This document shows, piece after piece, positions 50,611 through 62,434 of a DNA stretch of 64,000 nt. The DNA lies in assembly GCF_020520425.1 (NCBI RefSeq), contig NC_079487.1, positions 4,883,501 to 4,947,500 on the forward strand, read 5' to 3'. The translations under genes and the position numbers were made by a program. How positions within the stretch are numbered: position 1 is the stretch's first letter; every line of letters starts with the position of its first letter. The notes under the pieces were generated by a model, which worked only from the letters and a program-made list of their open reading frames with translations, did not search any database and had not been told where the DNA came from. This stretch comes from Spinacia oleracea. Its lineage: Eukaryota; Streptophyta; Magnoliopsida; Caryophyllales; Amaranthaceae.

Positions 50611-51251
50611 CTGTAGCTAGGCCTAACATGGTAGGAGTATGTGAGAGACACTGACAAAATAAATCAATGTAACAATGCAACTATTTTCTATGCGCATCCT
50701 CTGCTAGATTTTCCTGTATATAGACTTAGTGAGGTAGTGTACAGTTGTTGTCACTGACTCATTGGTTTGGCTTAACTTCCCTTGCTTTATTCCAAATCAT
50801 GTTTTGATGACGAGTTCTGGTCTTCCCGTTATGATTATATTTTGGCCTTCATCTCTGTTCCACATTACAAGCTTTTTGCTTAAAAGACATCCTAATTTGA
50901 AAGTGTAACAATTTTTTTCATGAAAGTACTATTCTTAGAGGTCGTACCCAGTTATTCTCATAAAGTTGTGAGATCTCGGTAGAGTCCAAGAAGTCAATGA
51001 TCTCTTTGCAACTACCATTTTTCCATATGATATGTAAGGTCGGTTATTAGTTTGTTGTAGTGTAGATTCCGGGTGATAATCATTCTTGCTTGTGAGTATA
51101 ATTTTTAGGTCAGCATAGCTTCTTCATCCCTGAAAATAAATCATTCGTGATAGCCTCAATCTCAAAATAGTATAATCCCCCCCCCCCCCCCATTTGTATA
51201 TATGTTTTAAGTTTTTAACAGAAGATTGATTAGTTAATTCGGCTTTGGTAG
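50611..51251 (+). other. CACTA interior upstream of the MATE exons
   Basis: Probably intron sequence of the captured MATE gene, at least its right part, since it runs into the acceptor TTGGTAG at 51251. It contains a C12 run at about 51179-51190. No exon is recognised. Confidence 0.45.
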
Positions 51252-52152
51252 GCTGTCGTTCATAGAGCTAAGAACTCAAAATATTCAGCTGATGAGGATA
51301 TGGAGGAGACAGATGTTAAAGATCCAAATTTAAAGCAATCTCTGGAGTCTGCTACTTCTCAGATTAGCCAGCTAGCTCTTTCTAATAGTCCTACTGGTAA
51401 ATCTTCACTGAATTCTATTGTGGGATCAGATACGGCCAATGCAGGTGTAGATATTGACTTTTTGACTTTTTATGTCTGTACATTGATGATCTGCATGCAG
51501 GTGTTGCCAATCTTGCAGCTGTTTTTCTGTTCCCGCTTTTCATAAATTATTTTCAGATGGGTGTCACTGGAGCAGCCACTGCCACCGTTGTGTCTCAGTA
51601 TGCACTTTCTTCCTGAAGTCTGTTAGTCGGCTTTCTTTTAACTATATTGGTAATCATGCTGCTTGTTTGTGCTCCAGATACATAGGTAGCTTCTTGATGA
51701 TTTGGTTTCTTAGCAAGAGAGTAATATTATTACCTCCAAAATTTGGAGATCTGAAGTTTGGGGTCTATTTAAAATCTGGTGAGTGTCAGAGAAATGTTTA
51801 TGGTTATTTTCTGTTTTTGATTCTTTATCCAACACATTGATTTTAATAACCTTCTACTTAATAATCACCATTACAAACTTCTTAAATTAGTCTGCTTAAG
51901 TGGCCATTGTTTGTACCTACTTAAAGTGTTACTCGTACATGTTTGGATTATATTGCCGTCTGTTTCCTTATGTTTACCTTTTTTCCAGGTGGATTTCTGA
52001 TTGGAAGAACTGTGGCTGTTTTGATAACTATGACGATTGGGACCTCGATGGCTGCTCGTCAAGGTCCTCTAGCTATGGCTGCTCATCAAATCTGTATGCA
52101 AGTGTGGTTGGCTGTCTCTCTTTTAACTGATGGATTGGCCGCATCTGGTCAG
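51252..52152 (+). pseudogene. Captured MATE-family (DETOXIFICATION 45-like) gene segment, four exons
   Basis: An internal piece of a multidrug-and-toxin-extrusion transporter gene, introns included, so captured as genomic DNA. Exons 51252-51444, 51501-51597, 51678-51778 and 51989-52152 have GT/AG borders and join in one open frame of 185 codons. Recognisable family text: GVANLAAVFLFPLF, MGVTGAATATVVSQ, SFLMIWFLSKRV, LKSGGFLIGRT and TMTIGTSMAARQGPLAMAAH, then QICMQVWLAVSLLTDGLAAS. These are consecutive helices around the first half of the MATE fold. Exon 1 is the hydrophilic acidic/Ser-rich loop seen in the FRD3/EDS5/DTX44-45 branch. N- and C-terminal thirds are missing, so it cannot be a working transporter alone. 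It is called DTX45-like from memory; DTX44 or FRD3 are alternatives. Confidence 0.85.
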
Positions 52153-52404
52153 GTATGAGCTTTCATCTAACTAGGAGGTTCGATATCCAGGCTATAGGTT
52201 TTTCAGGCATCTAGACTACCTCTATTCTACAGTGCTTGTCCATTATGATTTATGATTATCACAAAAGTTGAAGATTGTGAATAATGTGTGGGTTTTAACC
52301 AAATAGGAAAAGCTTCTTGGATTAATAAGCATTTGTTGTTGTCCAAAGATCCTGATTTGTGAACAATAAACCAAATAGGAAAAGCTACATATTTTCTCAG
52401 AGTA
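52153..52404 (+). other. Intron remnant and spacer before the satellite array
   Basis: Begins with the donor GTATGAG of the last captured MATE exon and runs into the array. A short repeat AAACCAAATAGGAAAAGCT occurs at about 52298 and 52370. Nothing else is seen. Confidence 0.5.
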
Positions 52405-54668
52405 TTACACTTATTACATGTTTAATATGAATAGTTTTAACTTTCTAACACTCATTCCAATCTACTTATGCAAATTTAAGGCTTGTTTGGTCGTTATAGG
52501 TCATATTAGGCTAAAATGAGGCTTTTTTGCTCCCAAATATGAAATAAAGAACCTTAGGACTCATTTTAAACATATTAAATGTTTTATATGATTAGTTTTA
52601 ACTTTACAAGACTTAATCCAATCTATTTATGCACATTCATGACTTCTTTGGCCGTTATAGGTCATATTTAGGCTAAAATGACATTTTCGCTCCCAACTTT
52701 GATCTAACGAACTTAAAAACTAATTTCAAACTTATTACATGATTCATATGATTATTTTTAACTTTTTAAGACTCAATCCTATCTATTATGCACATTTGAG
52801 ACTTGTTTGGTCGTTATAGGTCCCAACTATGAACCAAAGAACCTAAGGACTCATTTTAAACTTACTAAATGTTTTATATGCTTATTTTTAACTTTCTAGG
52901 ACTCATTCCAATCCATTTATGCACATTTAAGGCTCATTGTGTCGTTATGGGTCATATTTAGGCTAAAATGACATTTTCGCTCCCAACTTTGAACTTAAGA
53001 ACCTAATGACTCATTTTAAACTTATTATATGATAAATATGCTTAGTTTTAAGTTTCTAAGACTTATTCTAATCTACTTATACCCATTTAATGCTTGTTTG
53101 ATCGTTATAGGTCATATTTAGGATAAAATAAGGCATTTTCGATCCCAACTTTAAAATAAAGAACCTAAGGACTTATTTTAAACTTATTACATGTTTAATA
53201 TGCTTAGTTTTAAGTTTCTAAGACTTATTCTAACTACTTATACACATTTAAGGCTTGTTTGGTCGTTATATGACATATTTAGGCTAAAATGACATTTTCG
53301 CTCCCAACTATGAACCAAAGAACCTAAGGACTCATTTTAAACTTACTAAATGTTTTATATGCTTATTTTTAACTTTCTAGGACTCATTCCAATCCATTTA
53401 TGCACATTTAAGGCTCATTGTGTCGTTTTAGGTCATATTTAGGCTAAAATGACATTTTCGCTCCCAACTTTGAACTTAAGAACCTAAGGACTCATTTTTA
53501 AATTATTATATGATTAATAAGCTTAGTTTTGAGTTTCTAGGACTTATTCTAATCTACTTATACCCATTTAATGCTTGTTTGATCGTTCTAGGTCATATCT
53601 AGGCTAAAATAAGGCATTTTTGCTCCCAACTTTAAAATAAAGAACCTAAGGACTCATTTAAAACTTATTACATGTTTAATATGCATAATTTTAACGATCT
53701 AAGACTCGTTCCAATCTATTTATGCACCTATAGGCTCATTGGGTCGTTATAGGTCATATTTAGGCTAAAATGAGCATTTTCTCTCCCAAATTTGAAATAA
53801 AGAACCTAAGGACTCATTTTAAACCTTTTAAATGATTAATATACTTAGCTTTAAGTTTCCAAGACTCGTTCCAATCTATTTATGCACATTTAAGGTTCAT
53901 TGGGTCGTTATAGGTCTTATTTAGGCTGGATTGACATTTTCGCTCCCAACTTTGAACTAAAGAACCTAATGACTCATTTTAAACTTTTTACATGTTTAAT
54001 ATGCATAGTTTTAACTTTCTAAGACTCATTCGAATCTATTAATGCACATTTAAGGCTCATTGGTTCGTTATAGGTCATATTTAGGCTAAAATGATATTTT
54101 CGCTCCCAAATTTGAACTCAAGAACCTAAGGACTTATTTTAAACTTTGTACATGATTAATATGCTTAGTTTGAAGTTTCCAAGACTTATTCCAATCTATT
54201 TATGCACATTTAAGGTTTGTTTGGTCGTTATTGGCCATATTTAGGCTAAAATGAGTATTTTCTCTCCCAAATTTGAAATAAAGAACCTAAGGACTCATTT
54301 TAAACCTTTTAAATGATTAATATACTTAGCTTTAAGTTTCCAAGACTCGTTCCAATCTATTTATGCACATTTAAGGTTCATTGGGTCGTTATAGGTCTTA
54401 TTTAGGCTGGATTGACATTTTCGCTCCCAACTTTGAACTAAAGAACCTAATGACTCATTTTAAACTTTTTACATGTTTAATATGCATAGTTTTAACTTTC
54501 TAAGACTCATTCCAATCTATTTACGCACATTTAAGGCTCATTGGGTCGTTATAGGTTTTATTTAGGCTAAAATGACATTTTCGCTCCCAAATTTGAGCTA
54601 CATAACCTAAGAATTCATTTTATACCTTTTACATGATTAATATGCTTAGCTTTAAGTTTCCAAGACTA
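52405..54668 (+). repeat. Tandem array of about fourteen 160-bp units in CACTA
   Basis: Each unit has GGTCGTTATAGGTCATATTT, AGGCTAAAATGACATTTTCG, CTCCCAACTTTGAA, AAGAACCTAAGGACTCATTT and CATTCCAATCTATTTATGCA. The CTCCCAA landmark recurs at about 52530, 52690, 52823, 52980, 53140 and so on to 54580, spacing close to 160 bp. One span of about 480 bp (three units) starting near 53783 is repeated nearly exactly from 54264, a higher-order duplication. Non-coding. Confidence 0.9.
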
Positions 54669-55110
54669 TTAGGACATTGTTATTAGTTGCTTGAATGTTA
54701 AAGTGTGATATTTAATTTGAATTTAATCTAATGCTTAGTTGAAATTTCTGTTTTTGTAAAGGTCTACACTCCGAGGAATGCGCCTATACTAGTGAGGAAA
54801 TTGATGTGGTTAGTGAGCAACGGGCTAAGTGTTTTACCCGCAAGTATTTACTATTGGCTTGAGCGCGCTTGATCGAGGTGGTTTAGTTGTTATAGAACAA
54901 TCGTTTCCATTAAAATGTATGCGTACATTGAAATTGGAACGTATATTTGAATGTAGTACGTGCACTTTGGTTTTGGGATATATATATATGTATACAAAAC
55001 ACCAGTTATTATTTTTTATATTTGTTCTACAGGTTGCGATATTTTATTTATTGTTGTTGACAGGTTCCTATATTTGGTGCAAGACACCCTAGGTATAGAT
55101 AAATAAAACT
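54669..55110 (+). other. CACTA region after the array, possible terminal exon
   Basis: After an acceptor-like TTTTTGTAAAG, a 37-codon open stretch (VYTPRNAPILVRKLMWLVSN and onward to a TGA after LERA) could be a last exon of a captured or CACTA gene. I do not recognise it. The following AT-rich part resembles a 3' UTR. Confidence 0.3.
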
Positions 55111-55125
55111 AAAATTTTCCCGCCA

Positions 55126-55562
55126 AAAGCACAGCTTTGTTGCAGGGGGCATATACTTGTTCGCTGCAACAAGTGTGTAAAATTAGGCAAAAATCAAGAC
55201 TTGTTGCAGCGTACAAAATGATGTACGCTGCAACAGACTGGTTTGTTGCAGCGGGCTTTTATTTGTACGCTGCAACAAACTGGTTTGTTGCAGCAGCGTA
55301 CAAATAAAAGCCCGCTGCAACAAACCAGTCTGTTGCAGCGTACATCATTTTGTACGCTGCAACAAGTCTTGAATTTTGCCTAATTTTACACACTTGTTGC
55401 AGCGTACATGCAAATGTACGCTGCAAAAAAGTACTTTTCGCAGCGTACATTGTACGCTGCAACAAGTCAATACTTGTTGCAGGCCCCCCCAGTTGCAGCA
55501 TACGATGTACGCTGCAACAGGGGTCTAAAAGCCCGCTGCAACAAGGGTTTTTTCTACTAGTG
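55126..55562 (-). repeat. CACTA right subterminal repeats and terminal inverted repeat
   Basis: TTGCAGCGTACA motifs occur in both orientations at least ten times. About 55162-55404 is one long inverted repeat with arms near 120 bp around a centre at about 55283, able to form a large hairpin. The terminal CTACTAGTG is followed by TTA. Confidence 0.88.
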
Positions 55563-56888
55563 TTACGATGAAACCTTTTCACCAGTTGCAATGCTAAAGT
55601 CTATTCGGATAATGTTAGCAATCGCTGCATATTACGATTACGAAATATGGCAGATGGATGTCAAAACCGCTTTCTTAAACGACGTTTTAACAGAAACTGT
55701 GTTTATGACACAGCCTAAGGGTTTTGAGGATCCAAAGAATGCTAAAAAGGTATGCAAGCTAAAGAAATCAATATACGGATTGAAGCAGGCATCCAGGAGC
55801 TGGAATATACGTTTTGATGAAGAAGTCAGTGACTTTGGTTTCATAAGAACGCAGACGAATCTTGTGTATACAAGAAGGTCAGTGGGAGCAAAATTTCTTT
55901 TCTAGTATTATATGTCGACGACATATTACTTATCGGAAATGACATTCCTATGTTGAACTCTGTCAAGATTTGGCTTGGGAAATGTTTTTCGATGAAGGAT
56001 CTAGGAGAAGCACAGTACATATTGGACATCAAGATTTACAGAGATAGATCTAAAAGGATGATTGGACTTAGTCAAAGCACTTATATCAATAAGGTGCTTG
56101 ATAGGTTCAAGATGGCAGACTCCAAGCGAGGCTACCTACCCATGTCTCATGGAATGCCTCTAAGCAAGACTCAGTGCCCAAAAACACTTGATGAGCGTAG
56201 ACGAATGAATGGGATTCCATATGCATCATTGATTGGTTCAATAATGTATGCTATGATATGTACACGCCCGGATGTTGCGTACGCACTCAGTGCTACGAGC
56301 AGATACCAGTCAGACCCAGGAGAGGCACATTGGACTGCTGCCAAGAATATTCTGAAGTACCTGAAAAGGCACAAAGATGACTTCCTGGTCTATGGTGGAA
56401 ATAATGAATTAATTGTTAAAGGCTATACGGACGCAAGTTTCCAAACCGACAAAGATGATTTTAGATCACAGTCTGGGTTTGTCTTCTGCCTCAACGGAGG
56501 AGCAGTAAGCTGGAAAAGTGCTAAGAAAAGCACCATTGCGGATTCTACAACTGAAGCGGAGTACATTGCTGCACATGAAGCATCAAAGGAAGCTATATGG
56601 CTTAGGAAGTTCATAGGTGAACTTGGTGTAGTCCCCTCCATTAAAGGACCAATAGCCCTGTATTGTGATAATAACGGAGCTATTGCACAGGCAAAGGAGC
56701 CTAGACACCACCAAAGAGTCAAGCATGTACTTCGTAGATTTCACCTTCTACGAGAGTTCGTTGAAAGAAAAGAAGTCTAGATAAGAAAGATTGGAACTCA
56801 TGACAACATATCAGATCCATTGACTAAACCCCTGCCGCAGGCGAAGCACAACTCGCACACTGCAGCTATGGGAATCAAGCATATTTGA

Positions 56889-57751
56889 GAATGGCTTTGA
56901 TGTCCTTATTTAATGTTTTAAAGTTTTAGAGTTTAATACTTTGTAAAAAATTATTGGTTAATCATTCACAATAAATGAATAGAATTCATTTTCCATTTAA
57001 TTTGTGGTTTATTAAATGATGAGTCCCTTCAATTTGACGAAATATTCAAGATAGACTGTCAGGACCAGTCCTGTGACTAAGAAATGTCTATCAAGTGAAC
57101 TTGAATGTCAAAAGTTGAAAATGGTCCCTGGTCGGAGTTTTCTATAAAATTGGACGCATAGAAAACGTTAGACGACTAGAATGCACGATGACTAGTAGTT
57201 CTGTTTCTTGAACTATGTGGACATGACAATGTCATAATCATTTGCATAGATACTTACTTTGGGAAGACTAGTATCGGACAGACCTATGAAACTTTACTGT
57301 AAGAGATGAAAATCTGTCATAAGTAAATTTCATTAAAATTATTAGACACTAAATCCTCAATACCTGAGTGATTTGAGATTACTTGTTTGAGAACTGGTTA
57401 CTTTGACGTTGACCAACCGTGGCACCGTAAAAGTAGGCTATAAAGGCAACGCTCAGGTAATCACCTATCAAACGAAGTCTAATCTCAAGATCGCAAGATT
57501 GGGATTGTCCTCCCATAAATCGGGATGAGATGCTTAAAAGTTGTACAAGGCCACTCGGAGAGCTAGAAACTGTAAAATGCATGGCCGTGTTCGGATGAAT
57601 CATAGGCTATGATTATCTGTTTATTTGATCAGTTGAACTCTGAAACCGAGAAACACCTCTGGACATCATAAGGATGACAACTCTTACCTTATGTTCAAGA
57701 GCAAGCATCGAGCGACAAAGGAATTAGGAAATGCACATTTGTCCCTAAGGA
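56889..57751 (+). other. 3' non-coding region of copia element 2
   Basis: Untranslated sequence between the pol end and the polypurine tract. Its last 760 bp closely match about 28690-29437 of element 1, including GTCAGGACCAGTCCTGTGAC, an imperfect inverted repeat (GTCAGGACCAGTCCTG). Confidence 0.75.
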
Positions 57752-57752
57752 C

Positions 57753-57763
57753 AAGTGGGAGAC
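57753..57763 (+). promoter_or_regulatory. Polypurine tract of copia element 2
   Basis: AAGTGGGAGAC immediately before the 3' LTR. Confidence 0.8.
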
Positions 57764-59145
57764 TGAAGGAAATAATGCCCTTGGTCCAAGTATGCTTATA
57801 ATATTAAGTCTAATAAATGCGGTTCAGTATTAATTAACAAGTTAATAATTCAGTGAGATCAAGTGAGCTGAATGCCTAGCTAGAGGCCGCTTTAGTTCAA
57901 GTGGAATTAATTATATTAATCCATATCTTACTCTTGACTGAACCCGTAGGGTCACACAAATAGTACGTAAACGGATCAAGTATTTAATGGAATTAAAAAC
58001 TCCATCTATGGATATTCGGAATCGACCAATCTTGGTTTTAGTGGGAGCTGAGATCGTCACAAGCAAGAAATGAATACTCCGGAAACGATGATATTGCCGG
58101 AAACGGAAATATGGATCGTATCAGAAATATAAATATTATCCAAGTCGTAGATGTTTCCGGAAACGGAAACATGGTACGTATCGGAAAATATTATCGGAAA
58201 TGGAAATATTGCCGGAATCGGAAATATTGCCGGAAACGGAAATATTGTCGAATCGGAAATATTATCGGAATCGGAAAATAGTTCCGGAAACGGAAATATT
58301 AAATATTTGTTCGAAACGGAAATTAATTCCGGAATCGGAAATATTAAATATTTTTCGTATCGGAAATGAATTCCGGAAACGGGAATTTAATCGGAAAGCG
58401 TATCGTACGAATTAGCATCGGACGAGGCTTGCTAGACGAAGGCCCATCACGAGGCCAGGCCAACGCCCAGCAAGCCGCACGCCAAGTGCTCGACCAGGCC
58501 CAGCGCAAGGCCAGGCCCAGCCAAGCAATGGCGGGCGCGCACGAAGCCCATGGGCTGCGAGGCCGCATGCGTTGTGCGCTCGGCGTGGGCTGCAAGGCCT
58601 GCGTGCGGGCGTGCATGCGTGTGCGTGTGCTCGTGTTCGTAACGAATCCTAATCCTATCGGAATTCGTGCATTGATTAAATCCTAATCCTAAAAAGATTA
58701 AATTTATTATTTAGAGTTCTAATAGGATTCTAATTAATAAATCCATATCCTAGTATGATTATAATTCCTTTCCATAAACTCTATAAATAGGTGCCTAGGG
58801 TCACATATTTACATCGAGATTTGAAGTATTCAAAAGGTAAGATTTTCAAGCAAAAATCAGCCAAACACTTGCAACCCAAATAGCCGAAAATCCTAGTAAC
58901 CTTAAGGGCGATTCTAGTTGGTCAAGCTTAAGGCGGATCTGGACGTGATGTGGACTATTTACGGAGGGACGACACTTGGAGTCCTAAAGACTTGTTCTTG
59001 TTCGGTTCGGGCGCAGCTAGGGAGGGCACGCTACAAAGTGTATGCATCTGAATTATGCTAAATGATTATGTGTAAATAATATGTTTCCTGGCTTTATGGT
59101 TTTTCCGCATGATTTATGTTTATTCATATGTATCATAACCTAACA
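57764..59145 (+). repeat. 3' LTR of copia element 2
   Basis: Same ends as 41945-43327. Visible differences include the first 40 bases (TATGCTTATAA against TATGGATATAA), CCAATC against CGGATC, and several in the U3 minisatellite. TATA box at 58782. The duplication AGGCC follows. Confidence 0.95.
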
Positions 59146-59768
59146 AGGCCAGGCCCAGCGCGCATGGCAACAGGCGCTCCCATGGGCTGCGAGCAGTCGT
59201 GGGATTCTCCGCGCGCGCGCGCATGGCCAGCGCCCCTTGTGGGCCGTGCACGTGTGTGTGTTGAAGTTCGTGCATGCATCAAATCCTTAAGCAATTAGGA
59301 TTAGATTAAAAGATTAATTTCCTAATGTTACTAGTTTTAATTAATGTCTAATTCTAATAGGATTAGATTACTTGAAACCTAGTAGACTTCTAATTCCATT
59401 AGTCCAACCCTATAAATATGTGATGGCATTCACAATTTATGAACACATAATTTCAAGTATTCACATAGTTTTAAGGATTAAAACTAACATTAATTTGCCT
59501 CAAATTATTCGAATAACATAATACCTTAGGTGCAATTCTAGTTAATTAAATCTAAGGCGGATCCGAACGTGCTGTGGACTATCTACGCAGGGACGACATT
59601 TGGAGTCCAAAACTTGTTCTTGTTCGGTTCGGGAGCAGCTAGGGAAGGCATGCTTCACATGTGTGTATCCTAAATTATGCTAATTGTTATGTGGAAATTA
59701 GTTGGATTCCTGGCTTTATGGTTTTTTCGCATGAAATATATATGATTTATATGTATCATAACCTAACA
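59146..59768 (+). repeat. 5' LTR of copia element 3, second part
   Basis: Resumes in the GC-rich AGGCCCAGCGC stretch, has a TATA box at 59411-59418 and ends CATAACCTAACA. With 41244-41944 it makes an LTR of about 1.32 kb. Confidence 0.88.
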
Positions 59769-59769
59769 G

Positions 59770-59783
59770 TTGTATCACGAGCC
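59770..59783 (+). promoter_or_regulatory. Primer binding site of copia element 3
   Basis: TTGTATCACGAGCC: the family variant with a further G-to-T change at the second base, which may weaken priming. Confidence 0.65.
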
Positions 59784-60529
59784 TCTAATTAATTCCATAA
59801 TAAATTAGTTAACATGGTTAAATTTTATAAATTTGCAATGAATTAAAGGGGTGATTAATTTCGATTTTTTGTAATTAATTGCAAATTCGTGCGATTATTT
59901 AATTATATGTTCGCAGAATTTTCGGCAGTAGAGTCAATAATGGTCGGAATCGTATAATTTTATAGTGTATTTCGCATATAAACGGCGTTTTAAAATTTTG
60001 ACTAAAATCAAAGATTTGATGCCGAACCCAGAATTCCCAAATTCGAAGCCTAACTATGACTTTTCAGAGGTTTTAGTTTTTCGAACGCAAAAATTGTAAA
60101 TTTAAGATGTTAAATTAAATATTTGCGATTCTTGTTTGTAAATCTTGAATTTTTGATTGACCTACTGTATATGTTTAACAAATTTAAATGCCTATGCTTG
60201 TTAATTATACAACCTAATTTTTAATTGTAATTAATTTGTTGAAATTCGAATAATTTAGAATTTGATTTGATTTTCATAATTAATTGACAATTTAATTAGG
60301 TATCCATGATTAAAAACCACCATAAAATTTGTTAAATTTGGTAATTTTTTTAAATTTTATGACCTAGATTTGAATCCATGATAATCGGAAATTAATTGAA
60401 CAATAAATTATTGATTTTTCGCCCTAAATTTATGAAATTAATATGATTTATTAATTTGTCTATAAATTTAAATTAAAAAGTTTTGATTTTTATATAATCC
60501 GCTCATGAATATTGCACGCACAAAGCAAT

Positions 60530-60960
60530 GGACGCTACGTGTTACCCTTAAGGGGTGTTGTATAGTGCGGGCATGCGACGACGAGCAAGGGAGCTCGTCG
60601 CCCATGCGGTACGAATGCAACGAGCAAGACGAGTGGCACGCGAGCACAAGGCAGTAGCCTTGCCTTGCGTCGAGTGCTGCTATGGGTTTGGGCGGATGGG
60701 CGAAGAAGCAAGGCAAGCGAGCAAGGCAGGCGCGCGCGCGGGCAGCGAGGGATGCCTCGCAGCAGCGAGCGCTGCCTCGCCAAGCAGCTGCTGCGCTACG
60801 AAGCCAGCGAGCAATGCTGCGCGCAAGCTTGGCTTGGCTTGCTGCGTTTGCGTGTGGCTGCTGCTCGTGCCTTGCTGTGCGATCACTCGTGAGGGGCGCT
60901 GCCGCCTCATGACTCGACGGGGCATGGGCGTAAGCCCATGGCCTCGTCTTGATCTGATTG
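60530..60960. repeat. GC-rich block in copia element 3 leader
   Basis: Same position and left edge as in the other elements, but the interior sequence (AGCAAGGCAGGCGCGCGCG, CAGCGAGCGCTGCCTCGC) differs, so these blocks evolve quickly. Open frames in it are compositional. Confidence 0.75.
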
Positions 60961-61550
60961 ATGCGTTTTGAATTTAATTTTAATTTTCAGTTGGAAAACG
61001 ATTTTTAATTAATTTTTAAATTCGTAATTTAATTTTTTCTCGGAATTTAATTTTGAATAATTTAATTATTATAAATTTTATTTATACTAATTATTTTACT
61101 AAAATTAAAACCTTGATTAAATTTAAATTAATTAAATTAATAAACTAAAAAATAAATTAAAGGATTCAAATAATAATTTATATGATCTTTAAATTTTAAT
61201 TAAATTTGTACGTTTCCGGTTATACTAGGAAATACAATTTTATGTTTAAAATTAGTAAAGCATGTAAATTTATTGGTTTAAGTGGGAGCGTTTTAGTCAT
61301 AAACTCTTGATTAGGTCTACATTCCTTTAACGTTAAAACAACTTGATTCGAATTAATAAGGATTGAATAATTGGTAGATTATTGGAAGCCTTGATTAATT
61401 GCTGCAAATATTTATGTGATGCATAATATGTTCTACTAACCGGCTATGTGGGCCATTCATTGATAAATGAATGGGTGAATGGTATATTTTAAATGTACTG
61501 TTTTTCAGGTTATGGAAAGTGACTAGTATGCCCCAAATAGGATAGTAAAT

Positions 61551-61631
61551 ATGGTCTGCGTACCATTAATTTGAATGTAATATTGGTCTAAAGTACCAAA
61601 TTTTATTGCTTTAAAATGGTCTTCGTACCAT
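61551..61631 (+). promoter_or_regulatory. Paired palindromic leader motif, copia element 3
   Basis: ATGGTCTGCGTACCAT (61551-61566) and ATGGTCTTCGTACCAT (61616-61631). The inverted ATGGT/ACCAT arms are kept while the loop varies. Confidence 0.55.
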
Positions 61632-62434
61632 CAAATAGTTGTAATTAGTTTAAATTATAGCTTATCCTATTTGAAGAAAATGGCGCCTCCCATGGCGAAA
61701 TTCAAGACGGAGTTTCCAATCCATTTTCAAGACGAAGTTTGAAGTTGAAGCTTCAAGACGAAGTCGGGCCATACTAGATCACATTTATATCTTATGCATG
61801 CTTTAAGTTATTTATTGCTTTAAATATGTCTTAATTATGCATGAGATTGTGGCTTGATTATGTTGCATGATTAAGGATTCTAGTTCACTTAAAATCTAAC
61901 TAACATAGTAAGAGATTTAAGTTCCAAACTTTAAAAATTGAGTTAAAAGGTTCCATGCCAAAATAACACTTACTTGGATAACCTTTACATCAATCTTAGT
62001 AATAGTTTTCCGCCTAAGCGAGGTGTTACTTATTGATCCTAAAGGGGTAAGGTACACAAATAATTGTGAGTACATGTTAGTTTTGGTGAAACTCAACGAT
62101 ATAAGTAAGGAGTCCTTTTATGTCGTGGCAAATGAGATAGGTTTACCTAATAAGTTCTTAGACATACCTATCAACCAAGAGTAGTTTCTAGACTATTAGC
62201 AAAGGCTTTGCTTACCTAAAATATTTTAGAATTGAGTCTAAATACATAATGTGTTTAATTCTTCAATGATTTAAGGATCTTGGAATCATTTTATTCACAC
62301 CTGCCGGAACACATAACTTGAATAAAATGCTTAATAAATGATAAATTATGCATGTATGCTAGAATTTAAGTTTATTAAGAGAAACTGTGAATGGTTATTT
62401 ATTTGTTTATTCTTTTTCAATTGTAGTTTTTACT

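Larger units (their letters stand above)
48713..55562. mobile_element. Non-autonomous CACTA (En/Spm) transposon carrying gene fragments
   Basis: 6850 bp with ends CACTAGTAGAAAAAACCC and, complemented on the right, the same 18 bases. It is flanked by the 3-bp duplication TTA (48710-48712 and 55563-55565). Repeated GTTGCAGCGTACA motifs crowd both subterminal regions, as expected for transposase binding in CACTA elements. It sits inside the reverse-transcriptase region of copia element 2; removing it with one TTA would leave that junction in frame, so the boundaries are exact. Contents in order: a 130-bp direct repeat pair, a captured MATE-gene segment, a 160-bp tandem array and a large subterminal inverted repeat. 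No TNPD/TNPA-type transposase was recognised. Confidence 0.93.
46083..56888 (+). pseudogene. Broken copia gag-pol of element 2
   Basis: Polyprotein for particle formation, reverse transcription and integration, now inactive. Gag starts at 46083 (MANNNSFNIRS) with the UBN2-like region LSGKNFLDWQRNL. A frame change near 46790 precedes the zinc knuckle CFYCKKKGHWKRDC. Protease has VLDTGCGSH. TAA at 47035 ends the frame. The pre-integrase zinc-binding region (HCRLGHIN) and integrase follow, with D in HTDVCGP, D in SDRGGE and E in WNGVSERR. A 1-base deletion near 47471 and TAA at 47766 break it. Reverse transcriptase is interrupted at 48713 by the CACTA element and resumes at 55566, with YVDD at 55911-55922 after a frame change near 55856. 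RNase H has YTDASF and TEAEY. A stop at 56778 precedes the original end (TGA 56886-56888). Confidence 0.93.

Noticed and set aside
52405-54668. CRISPR-like direct repeats
   Set aside because: Units are contiguous 160-bp tandem repeats without unique spacers, in a plant transposon.
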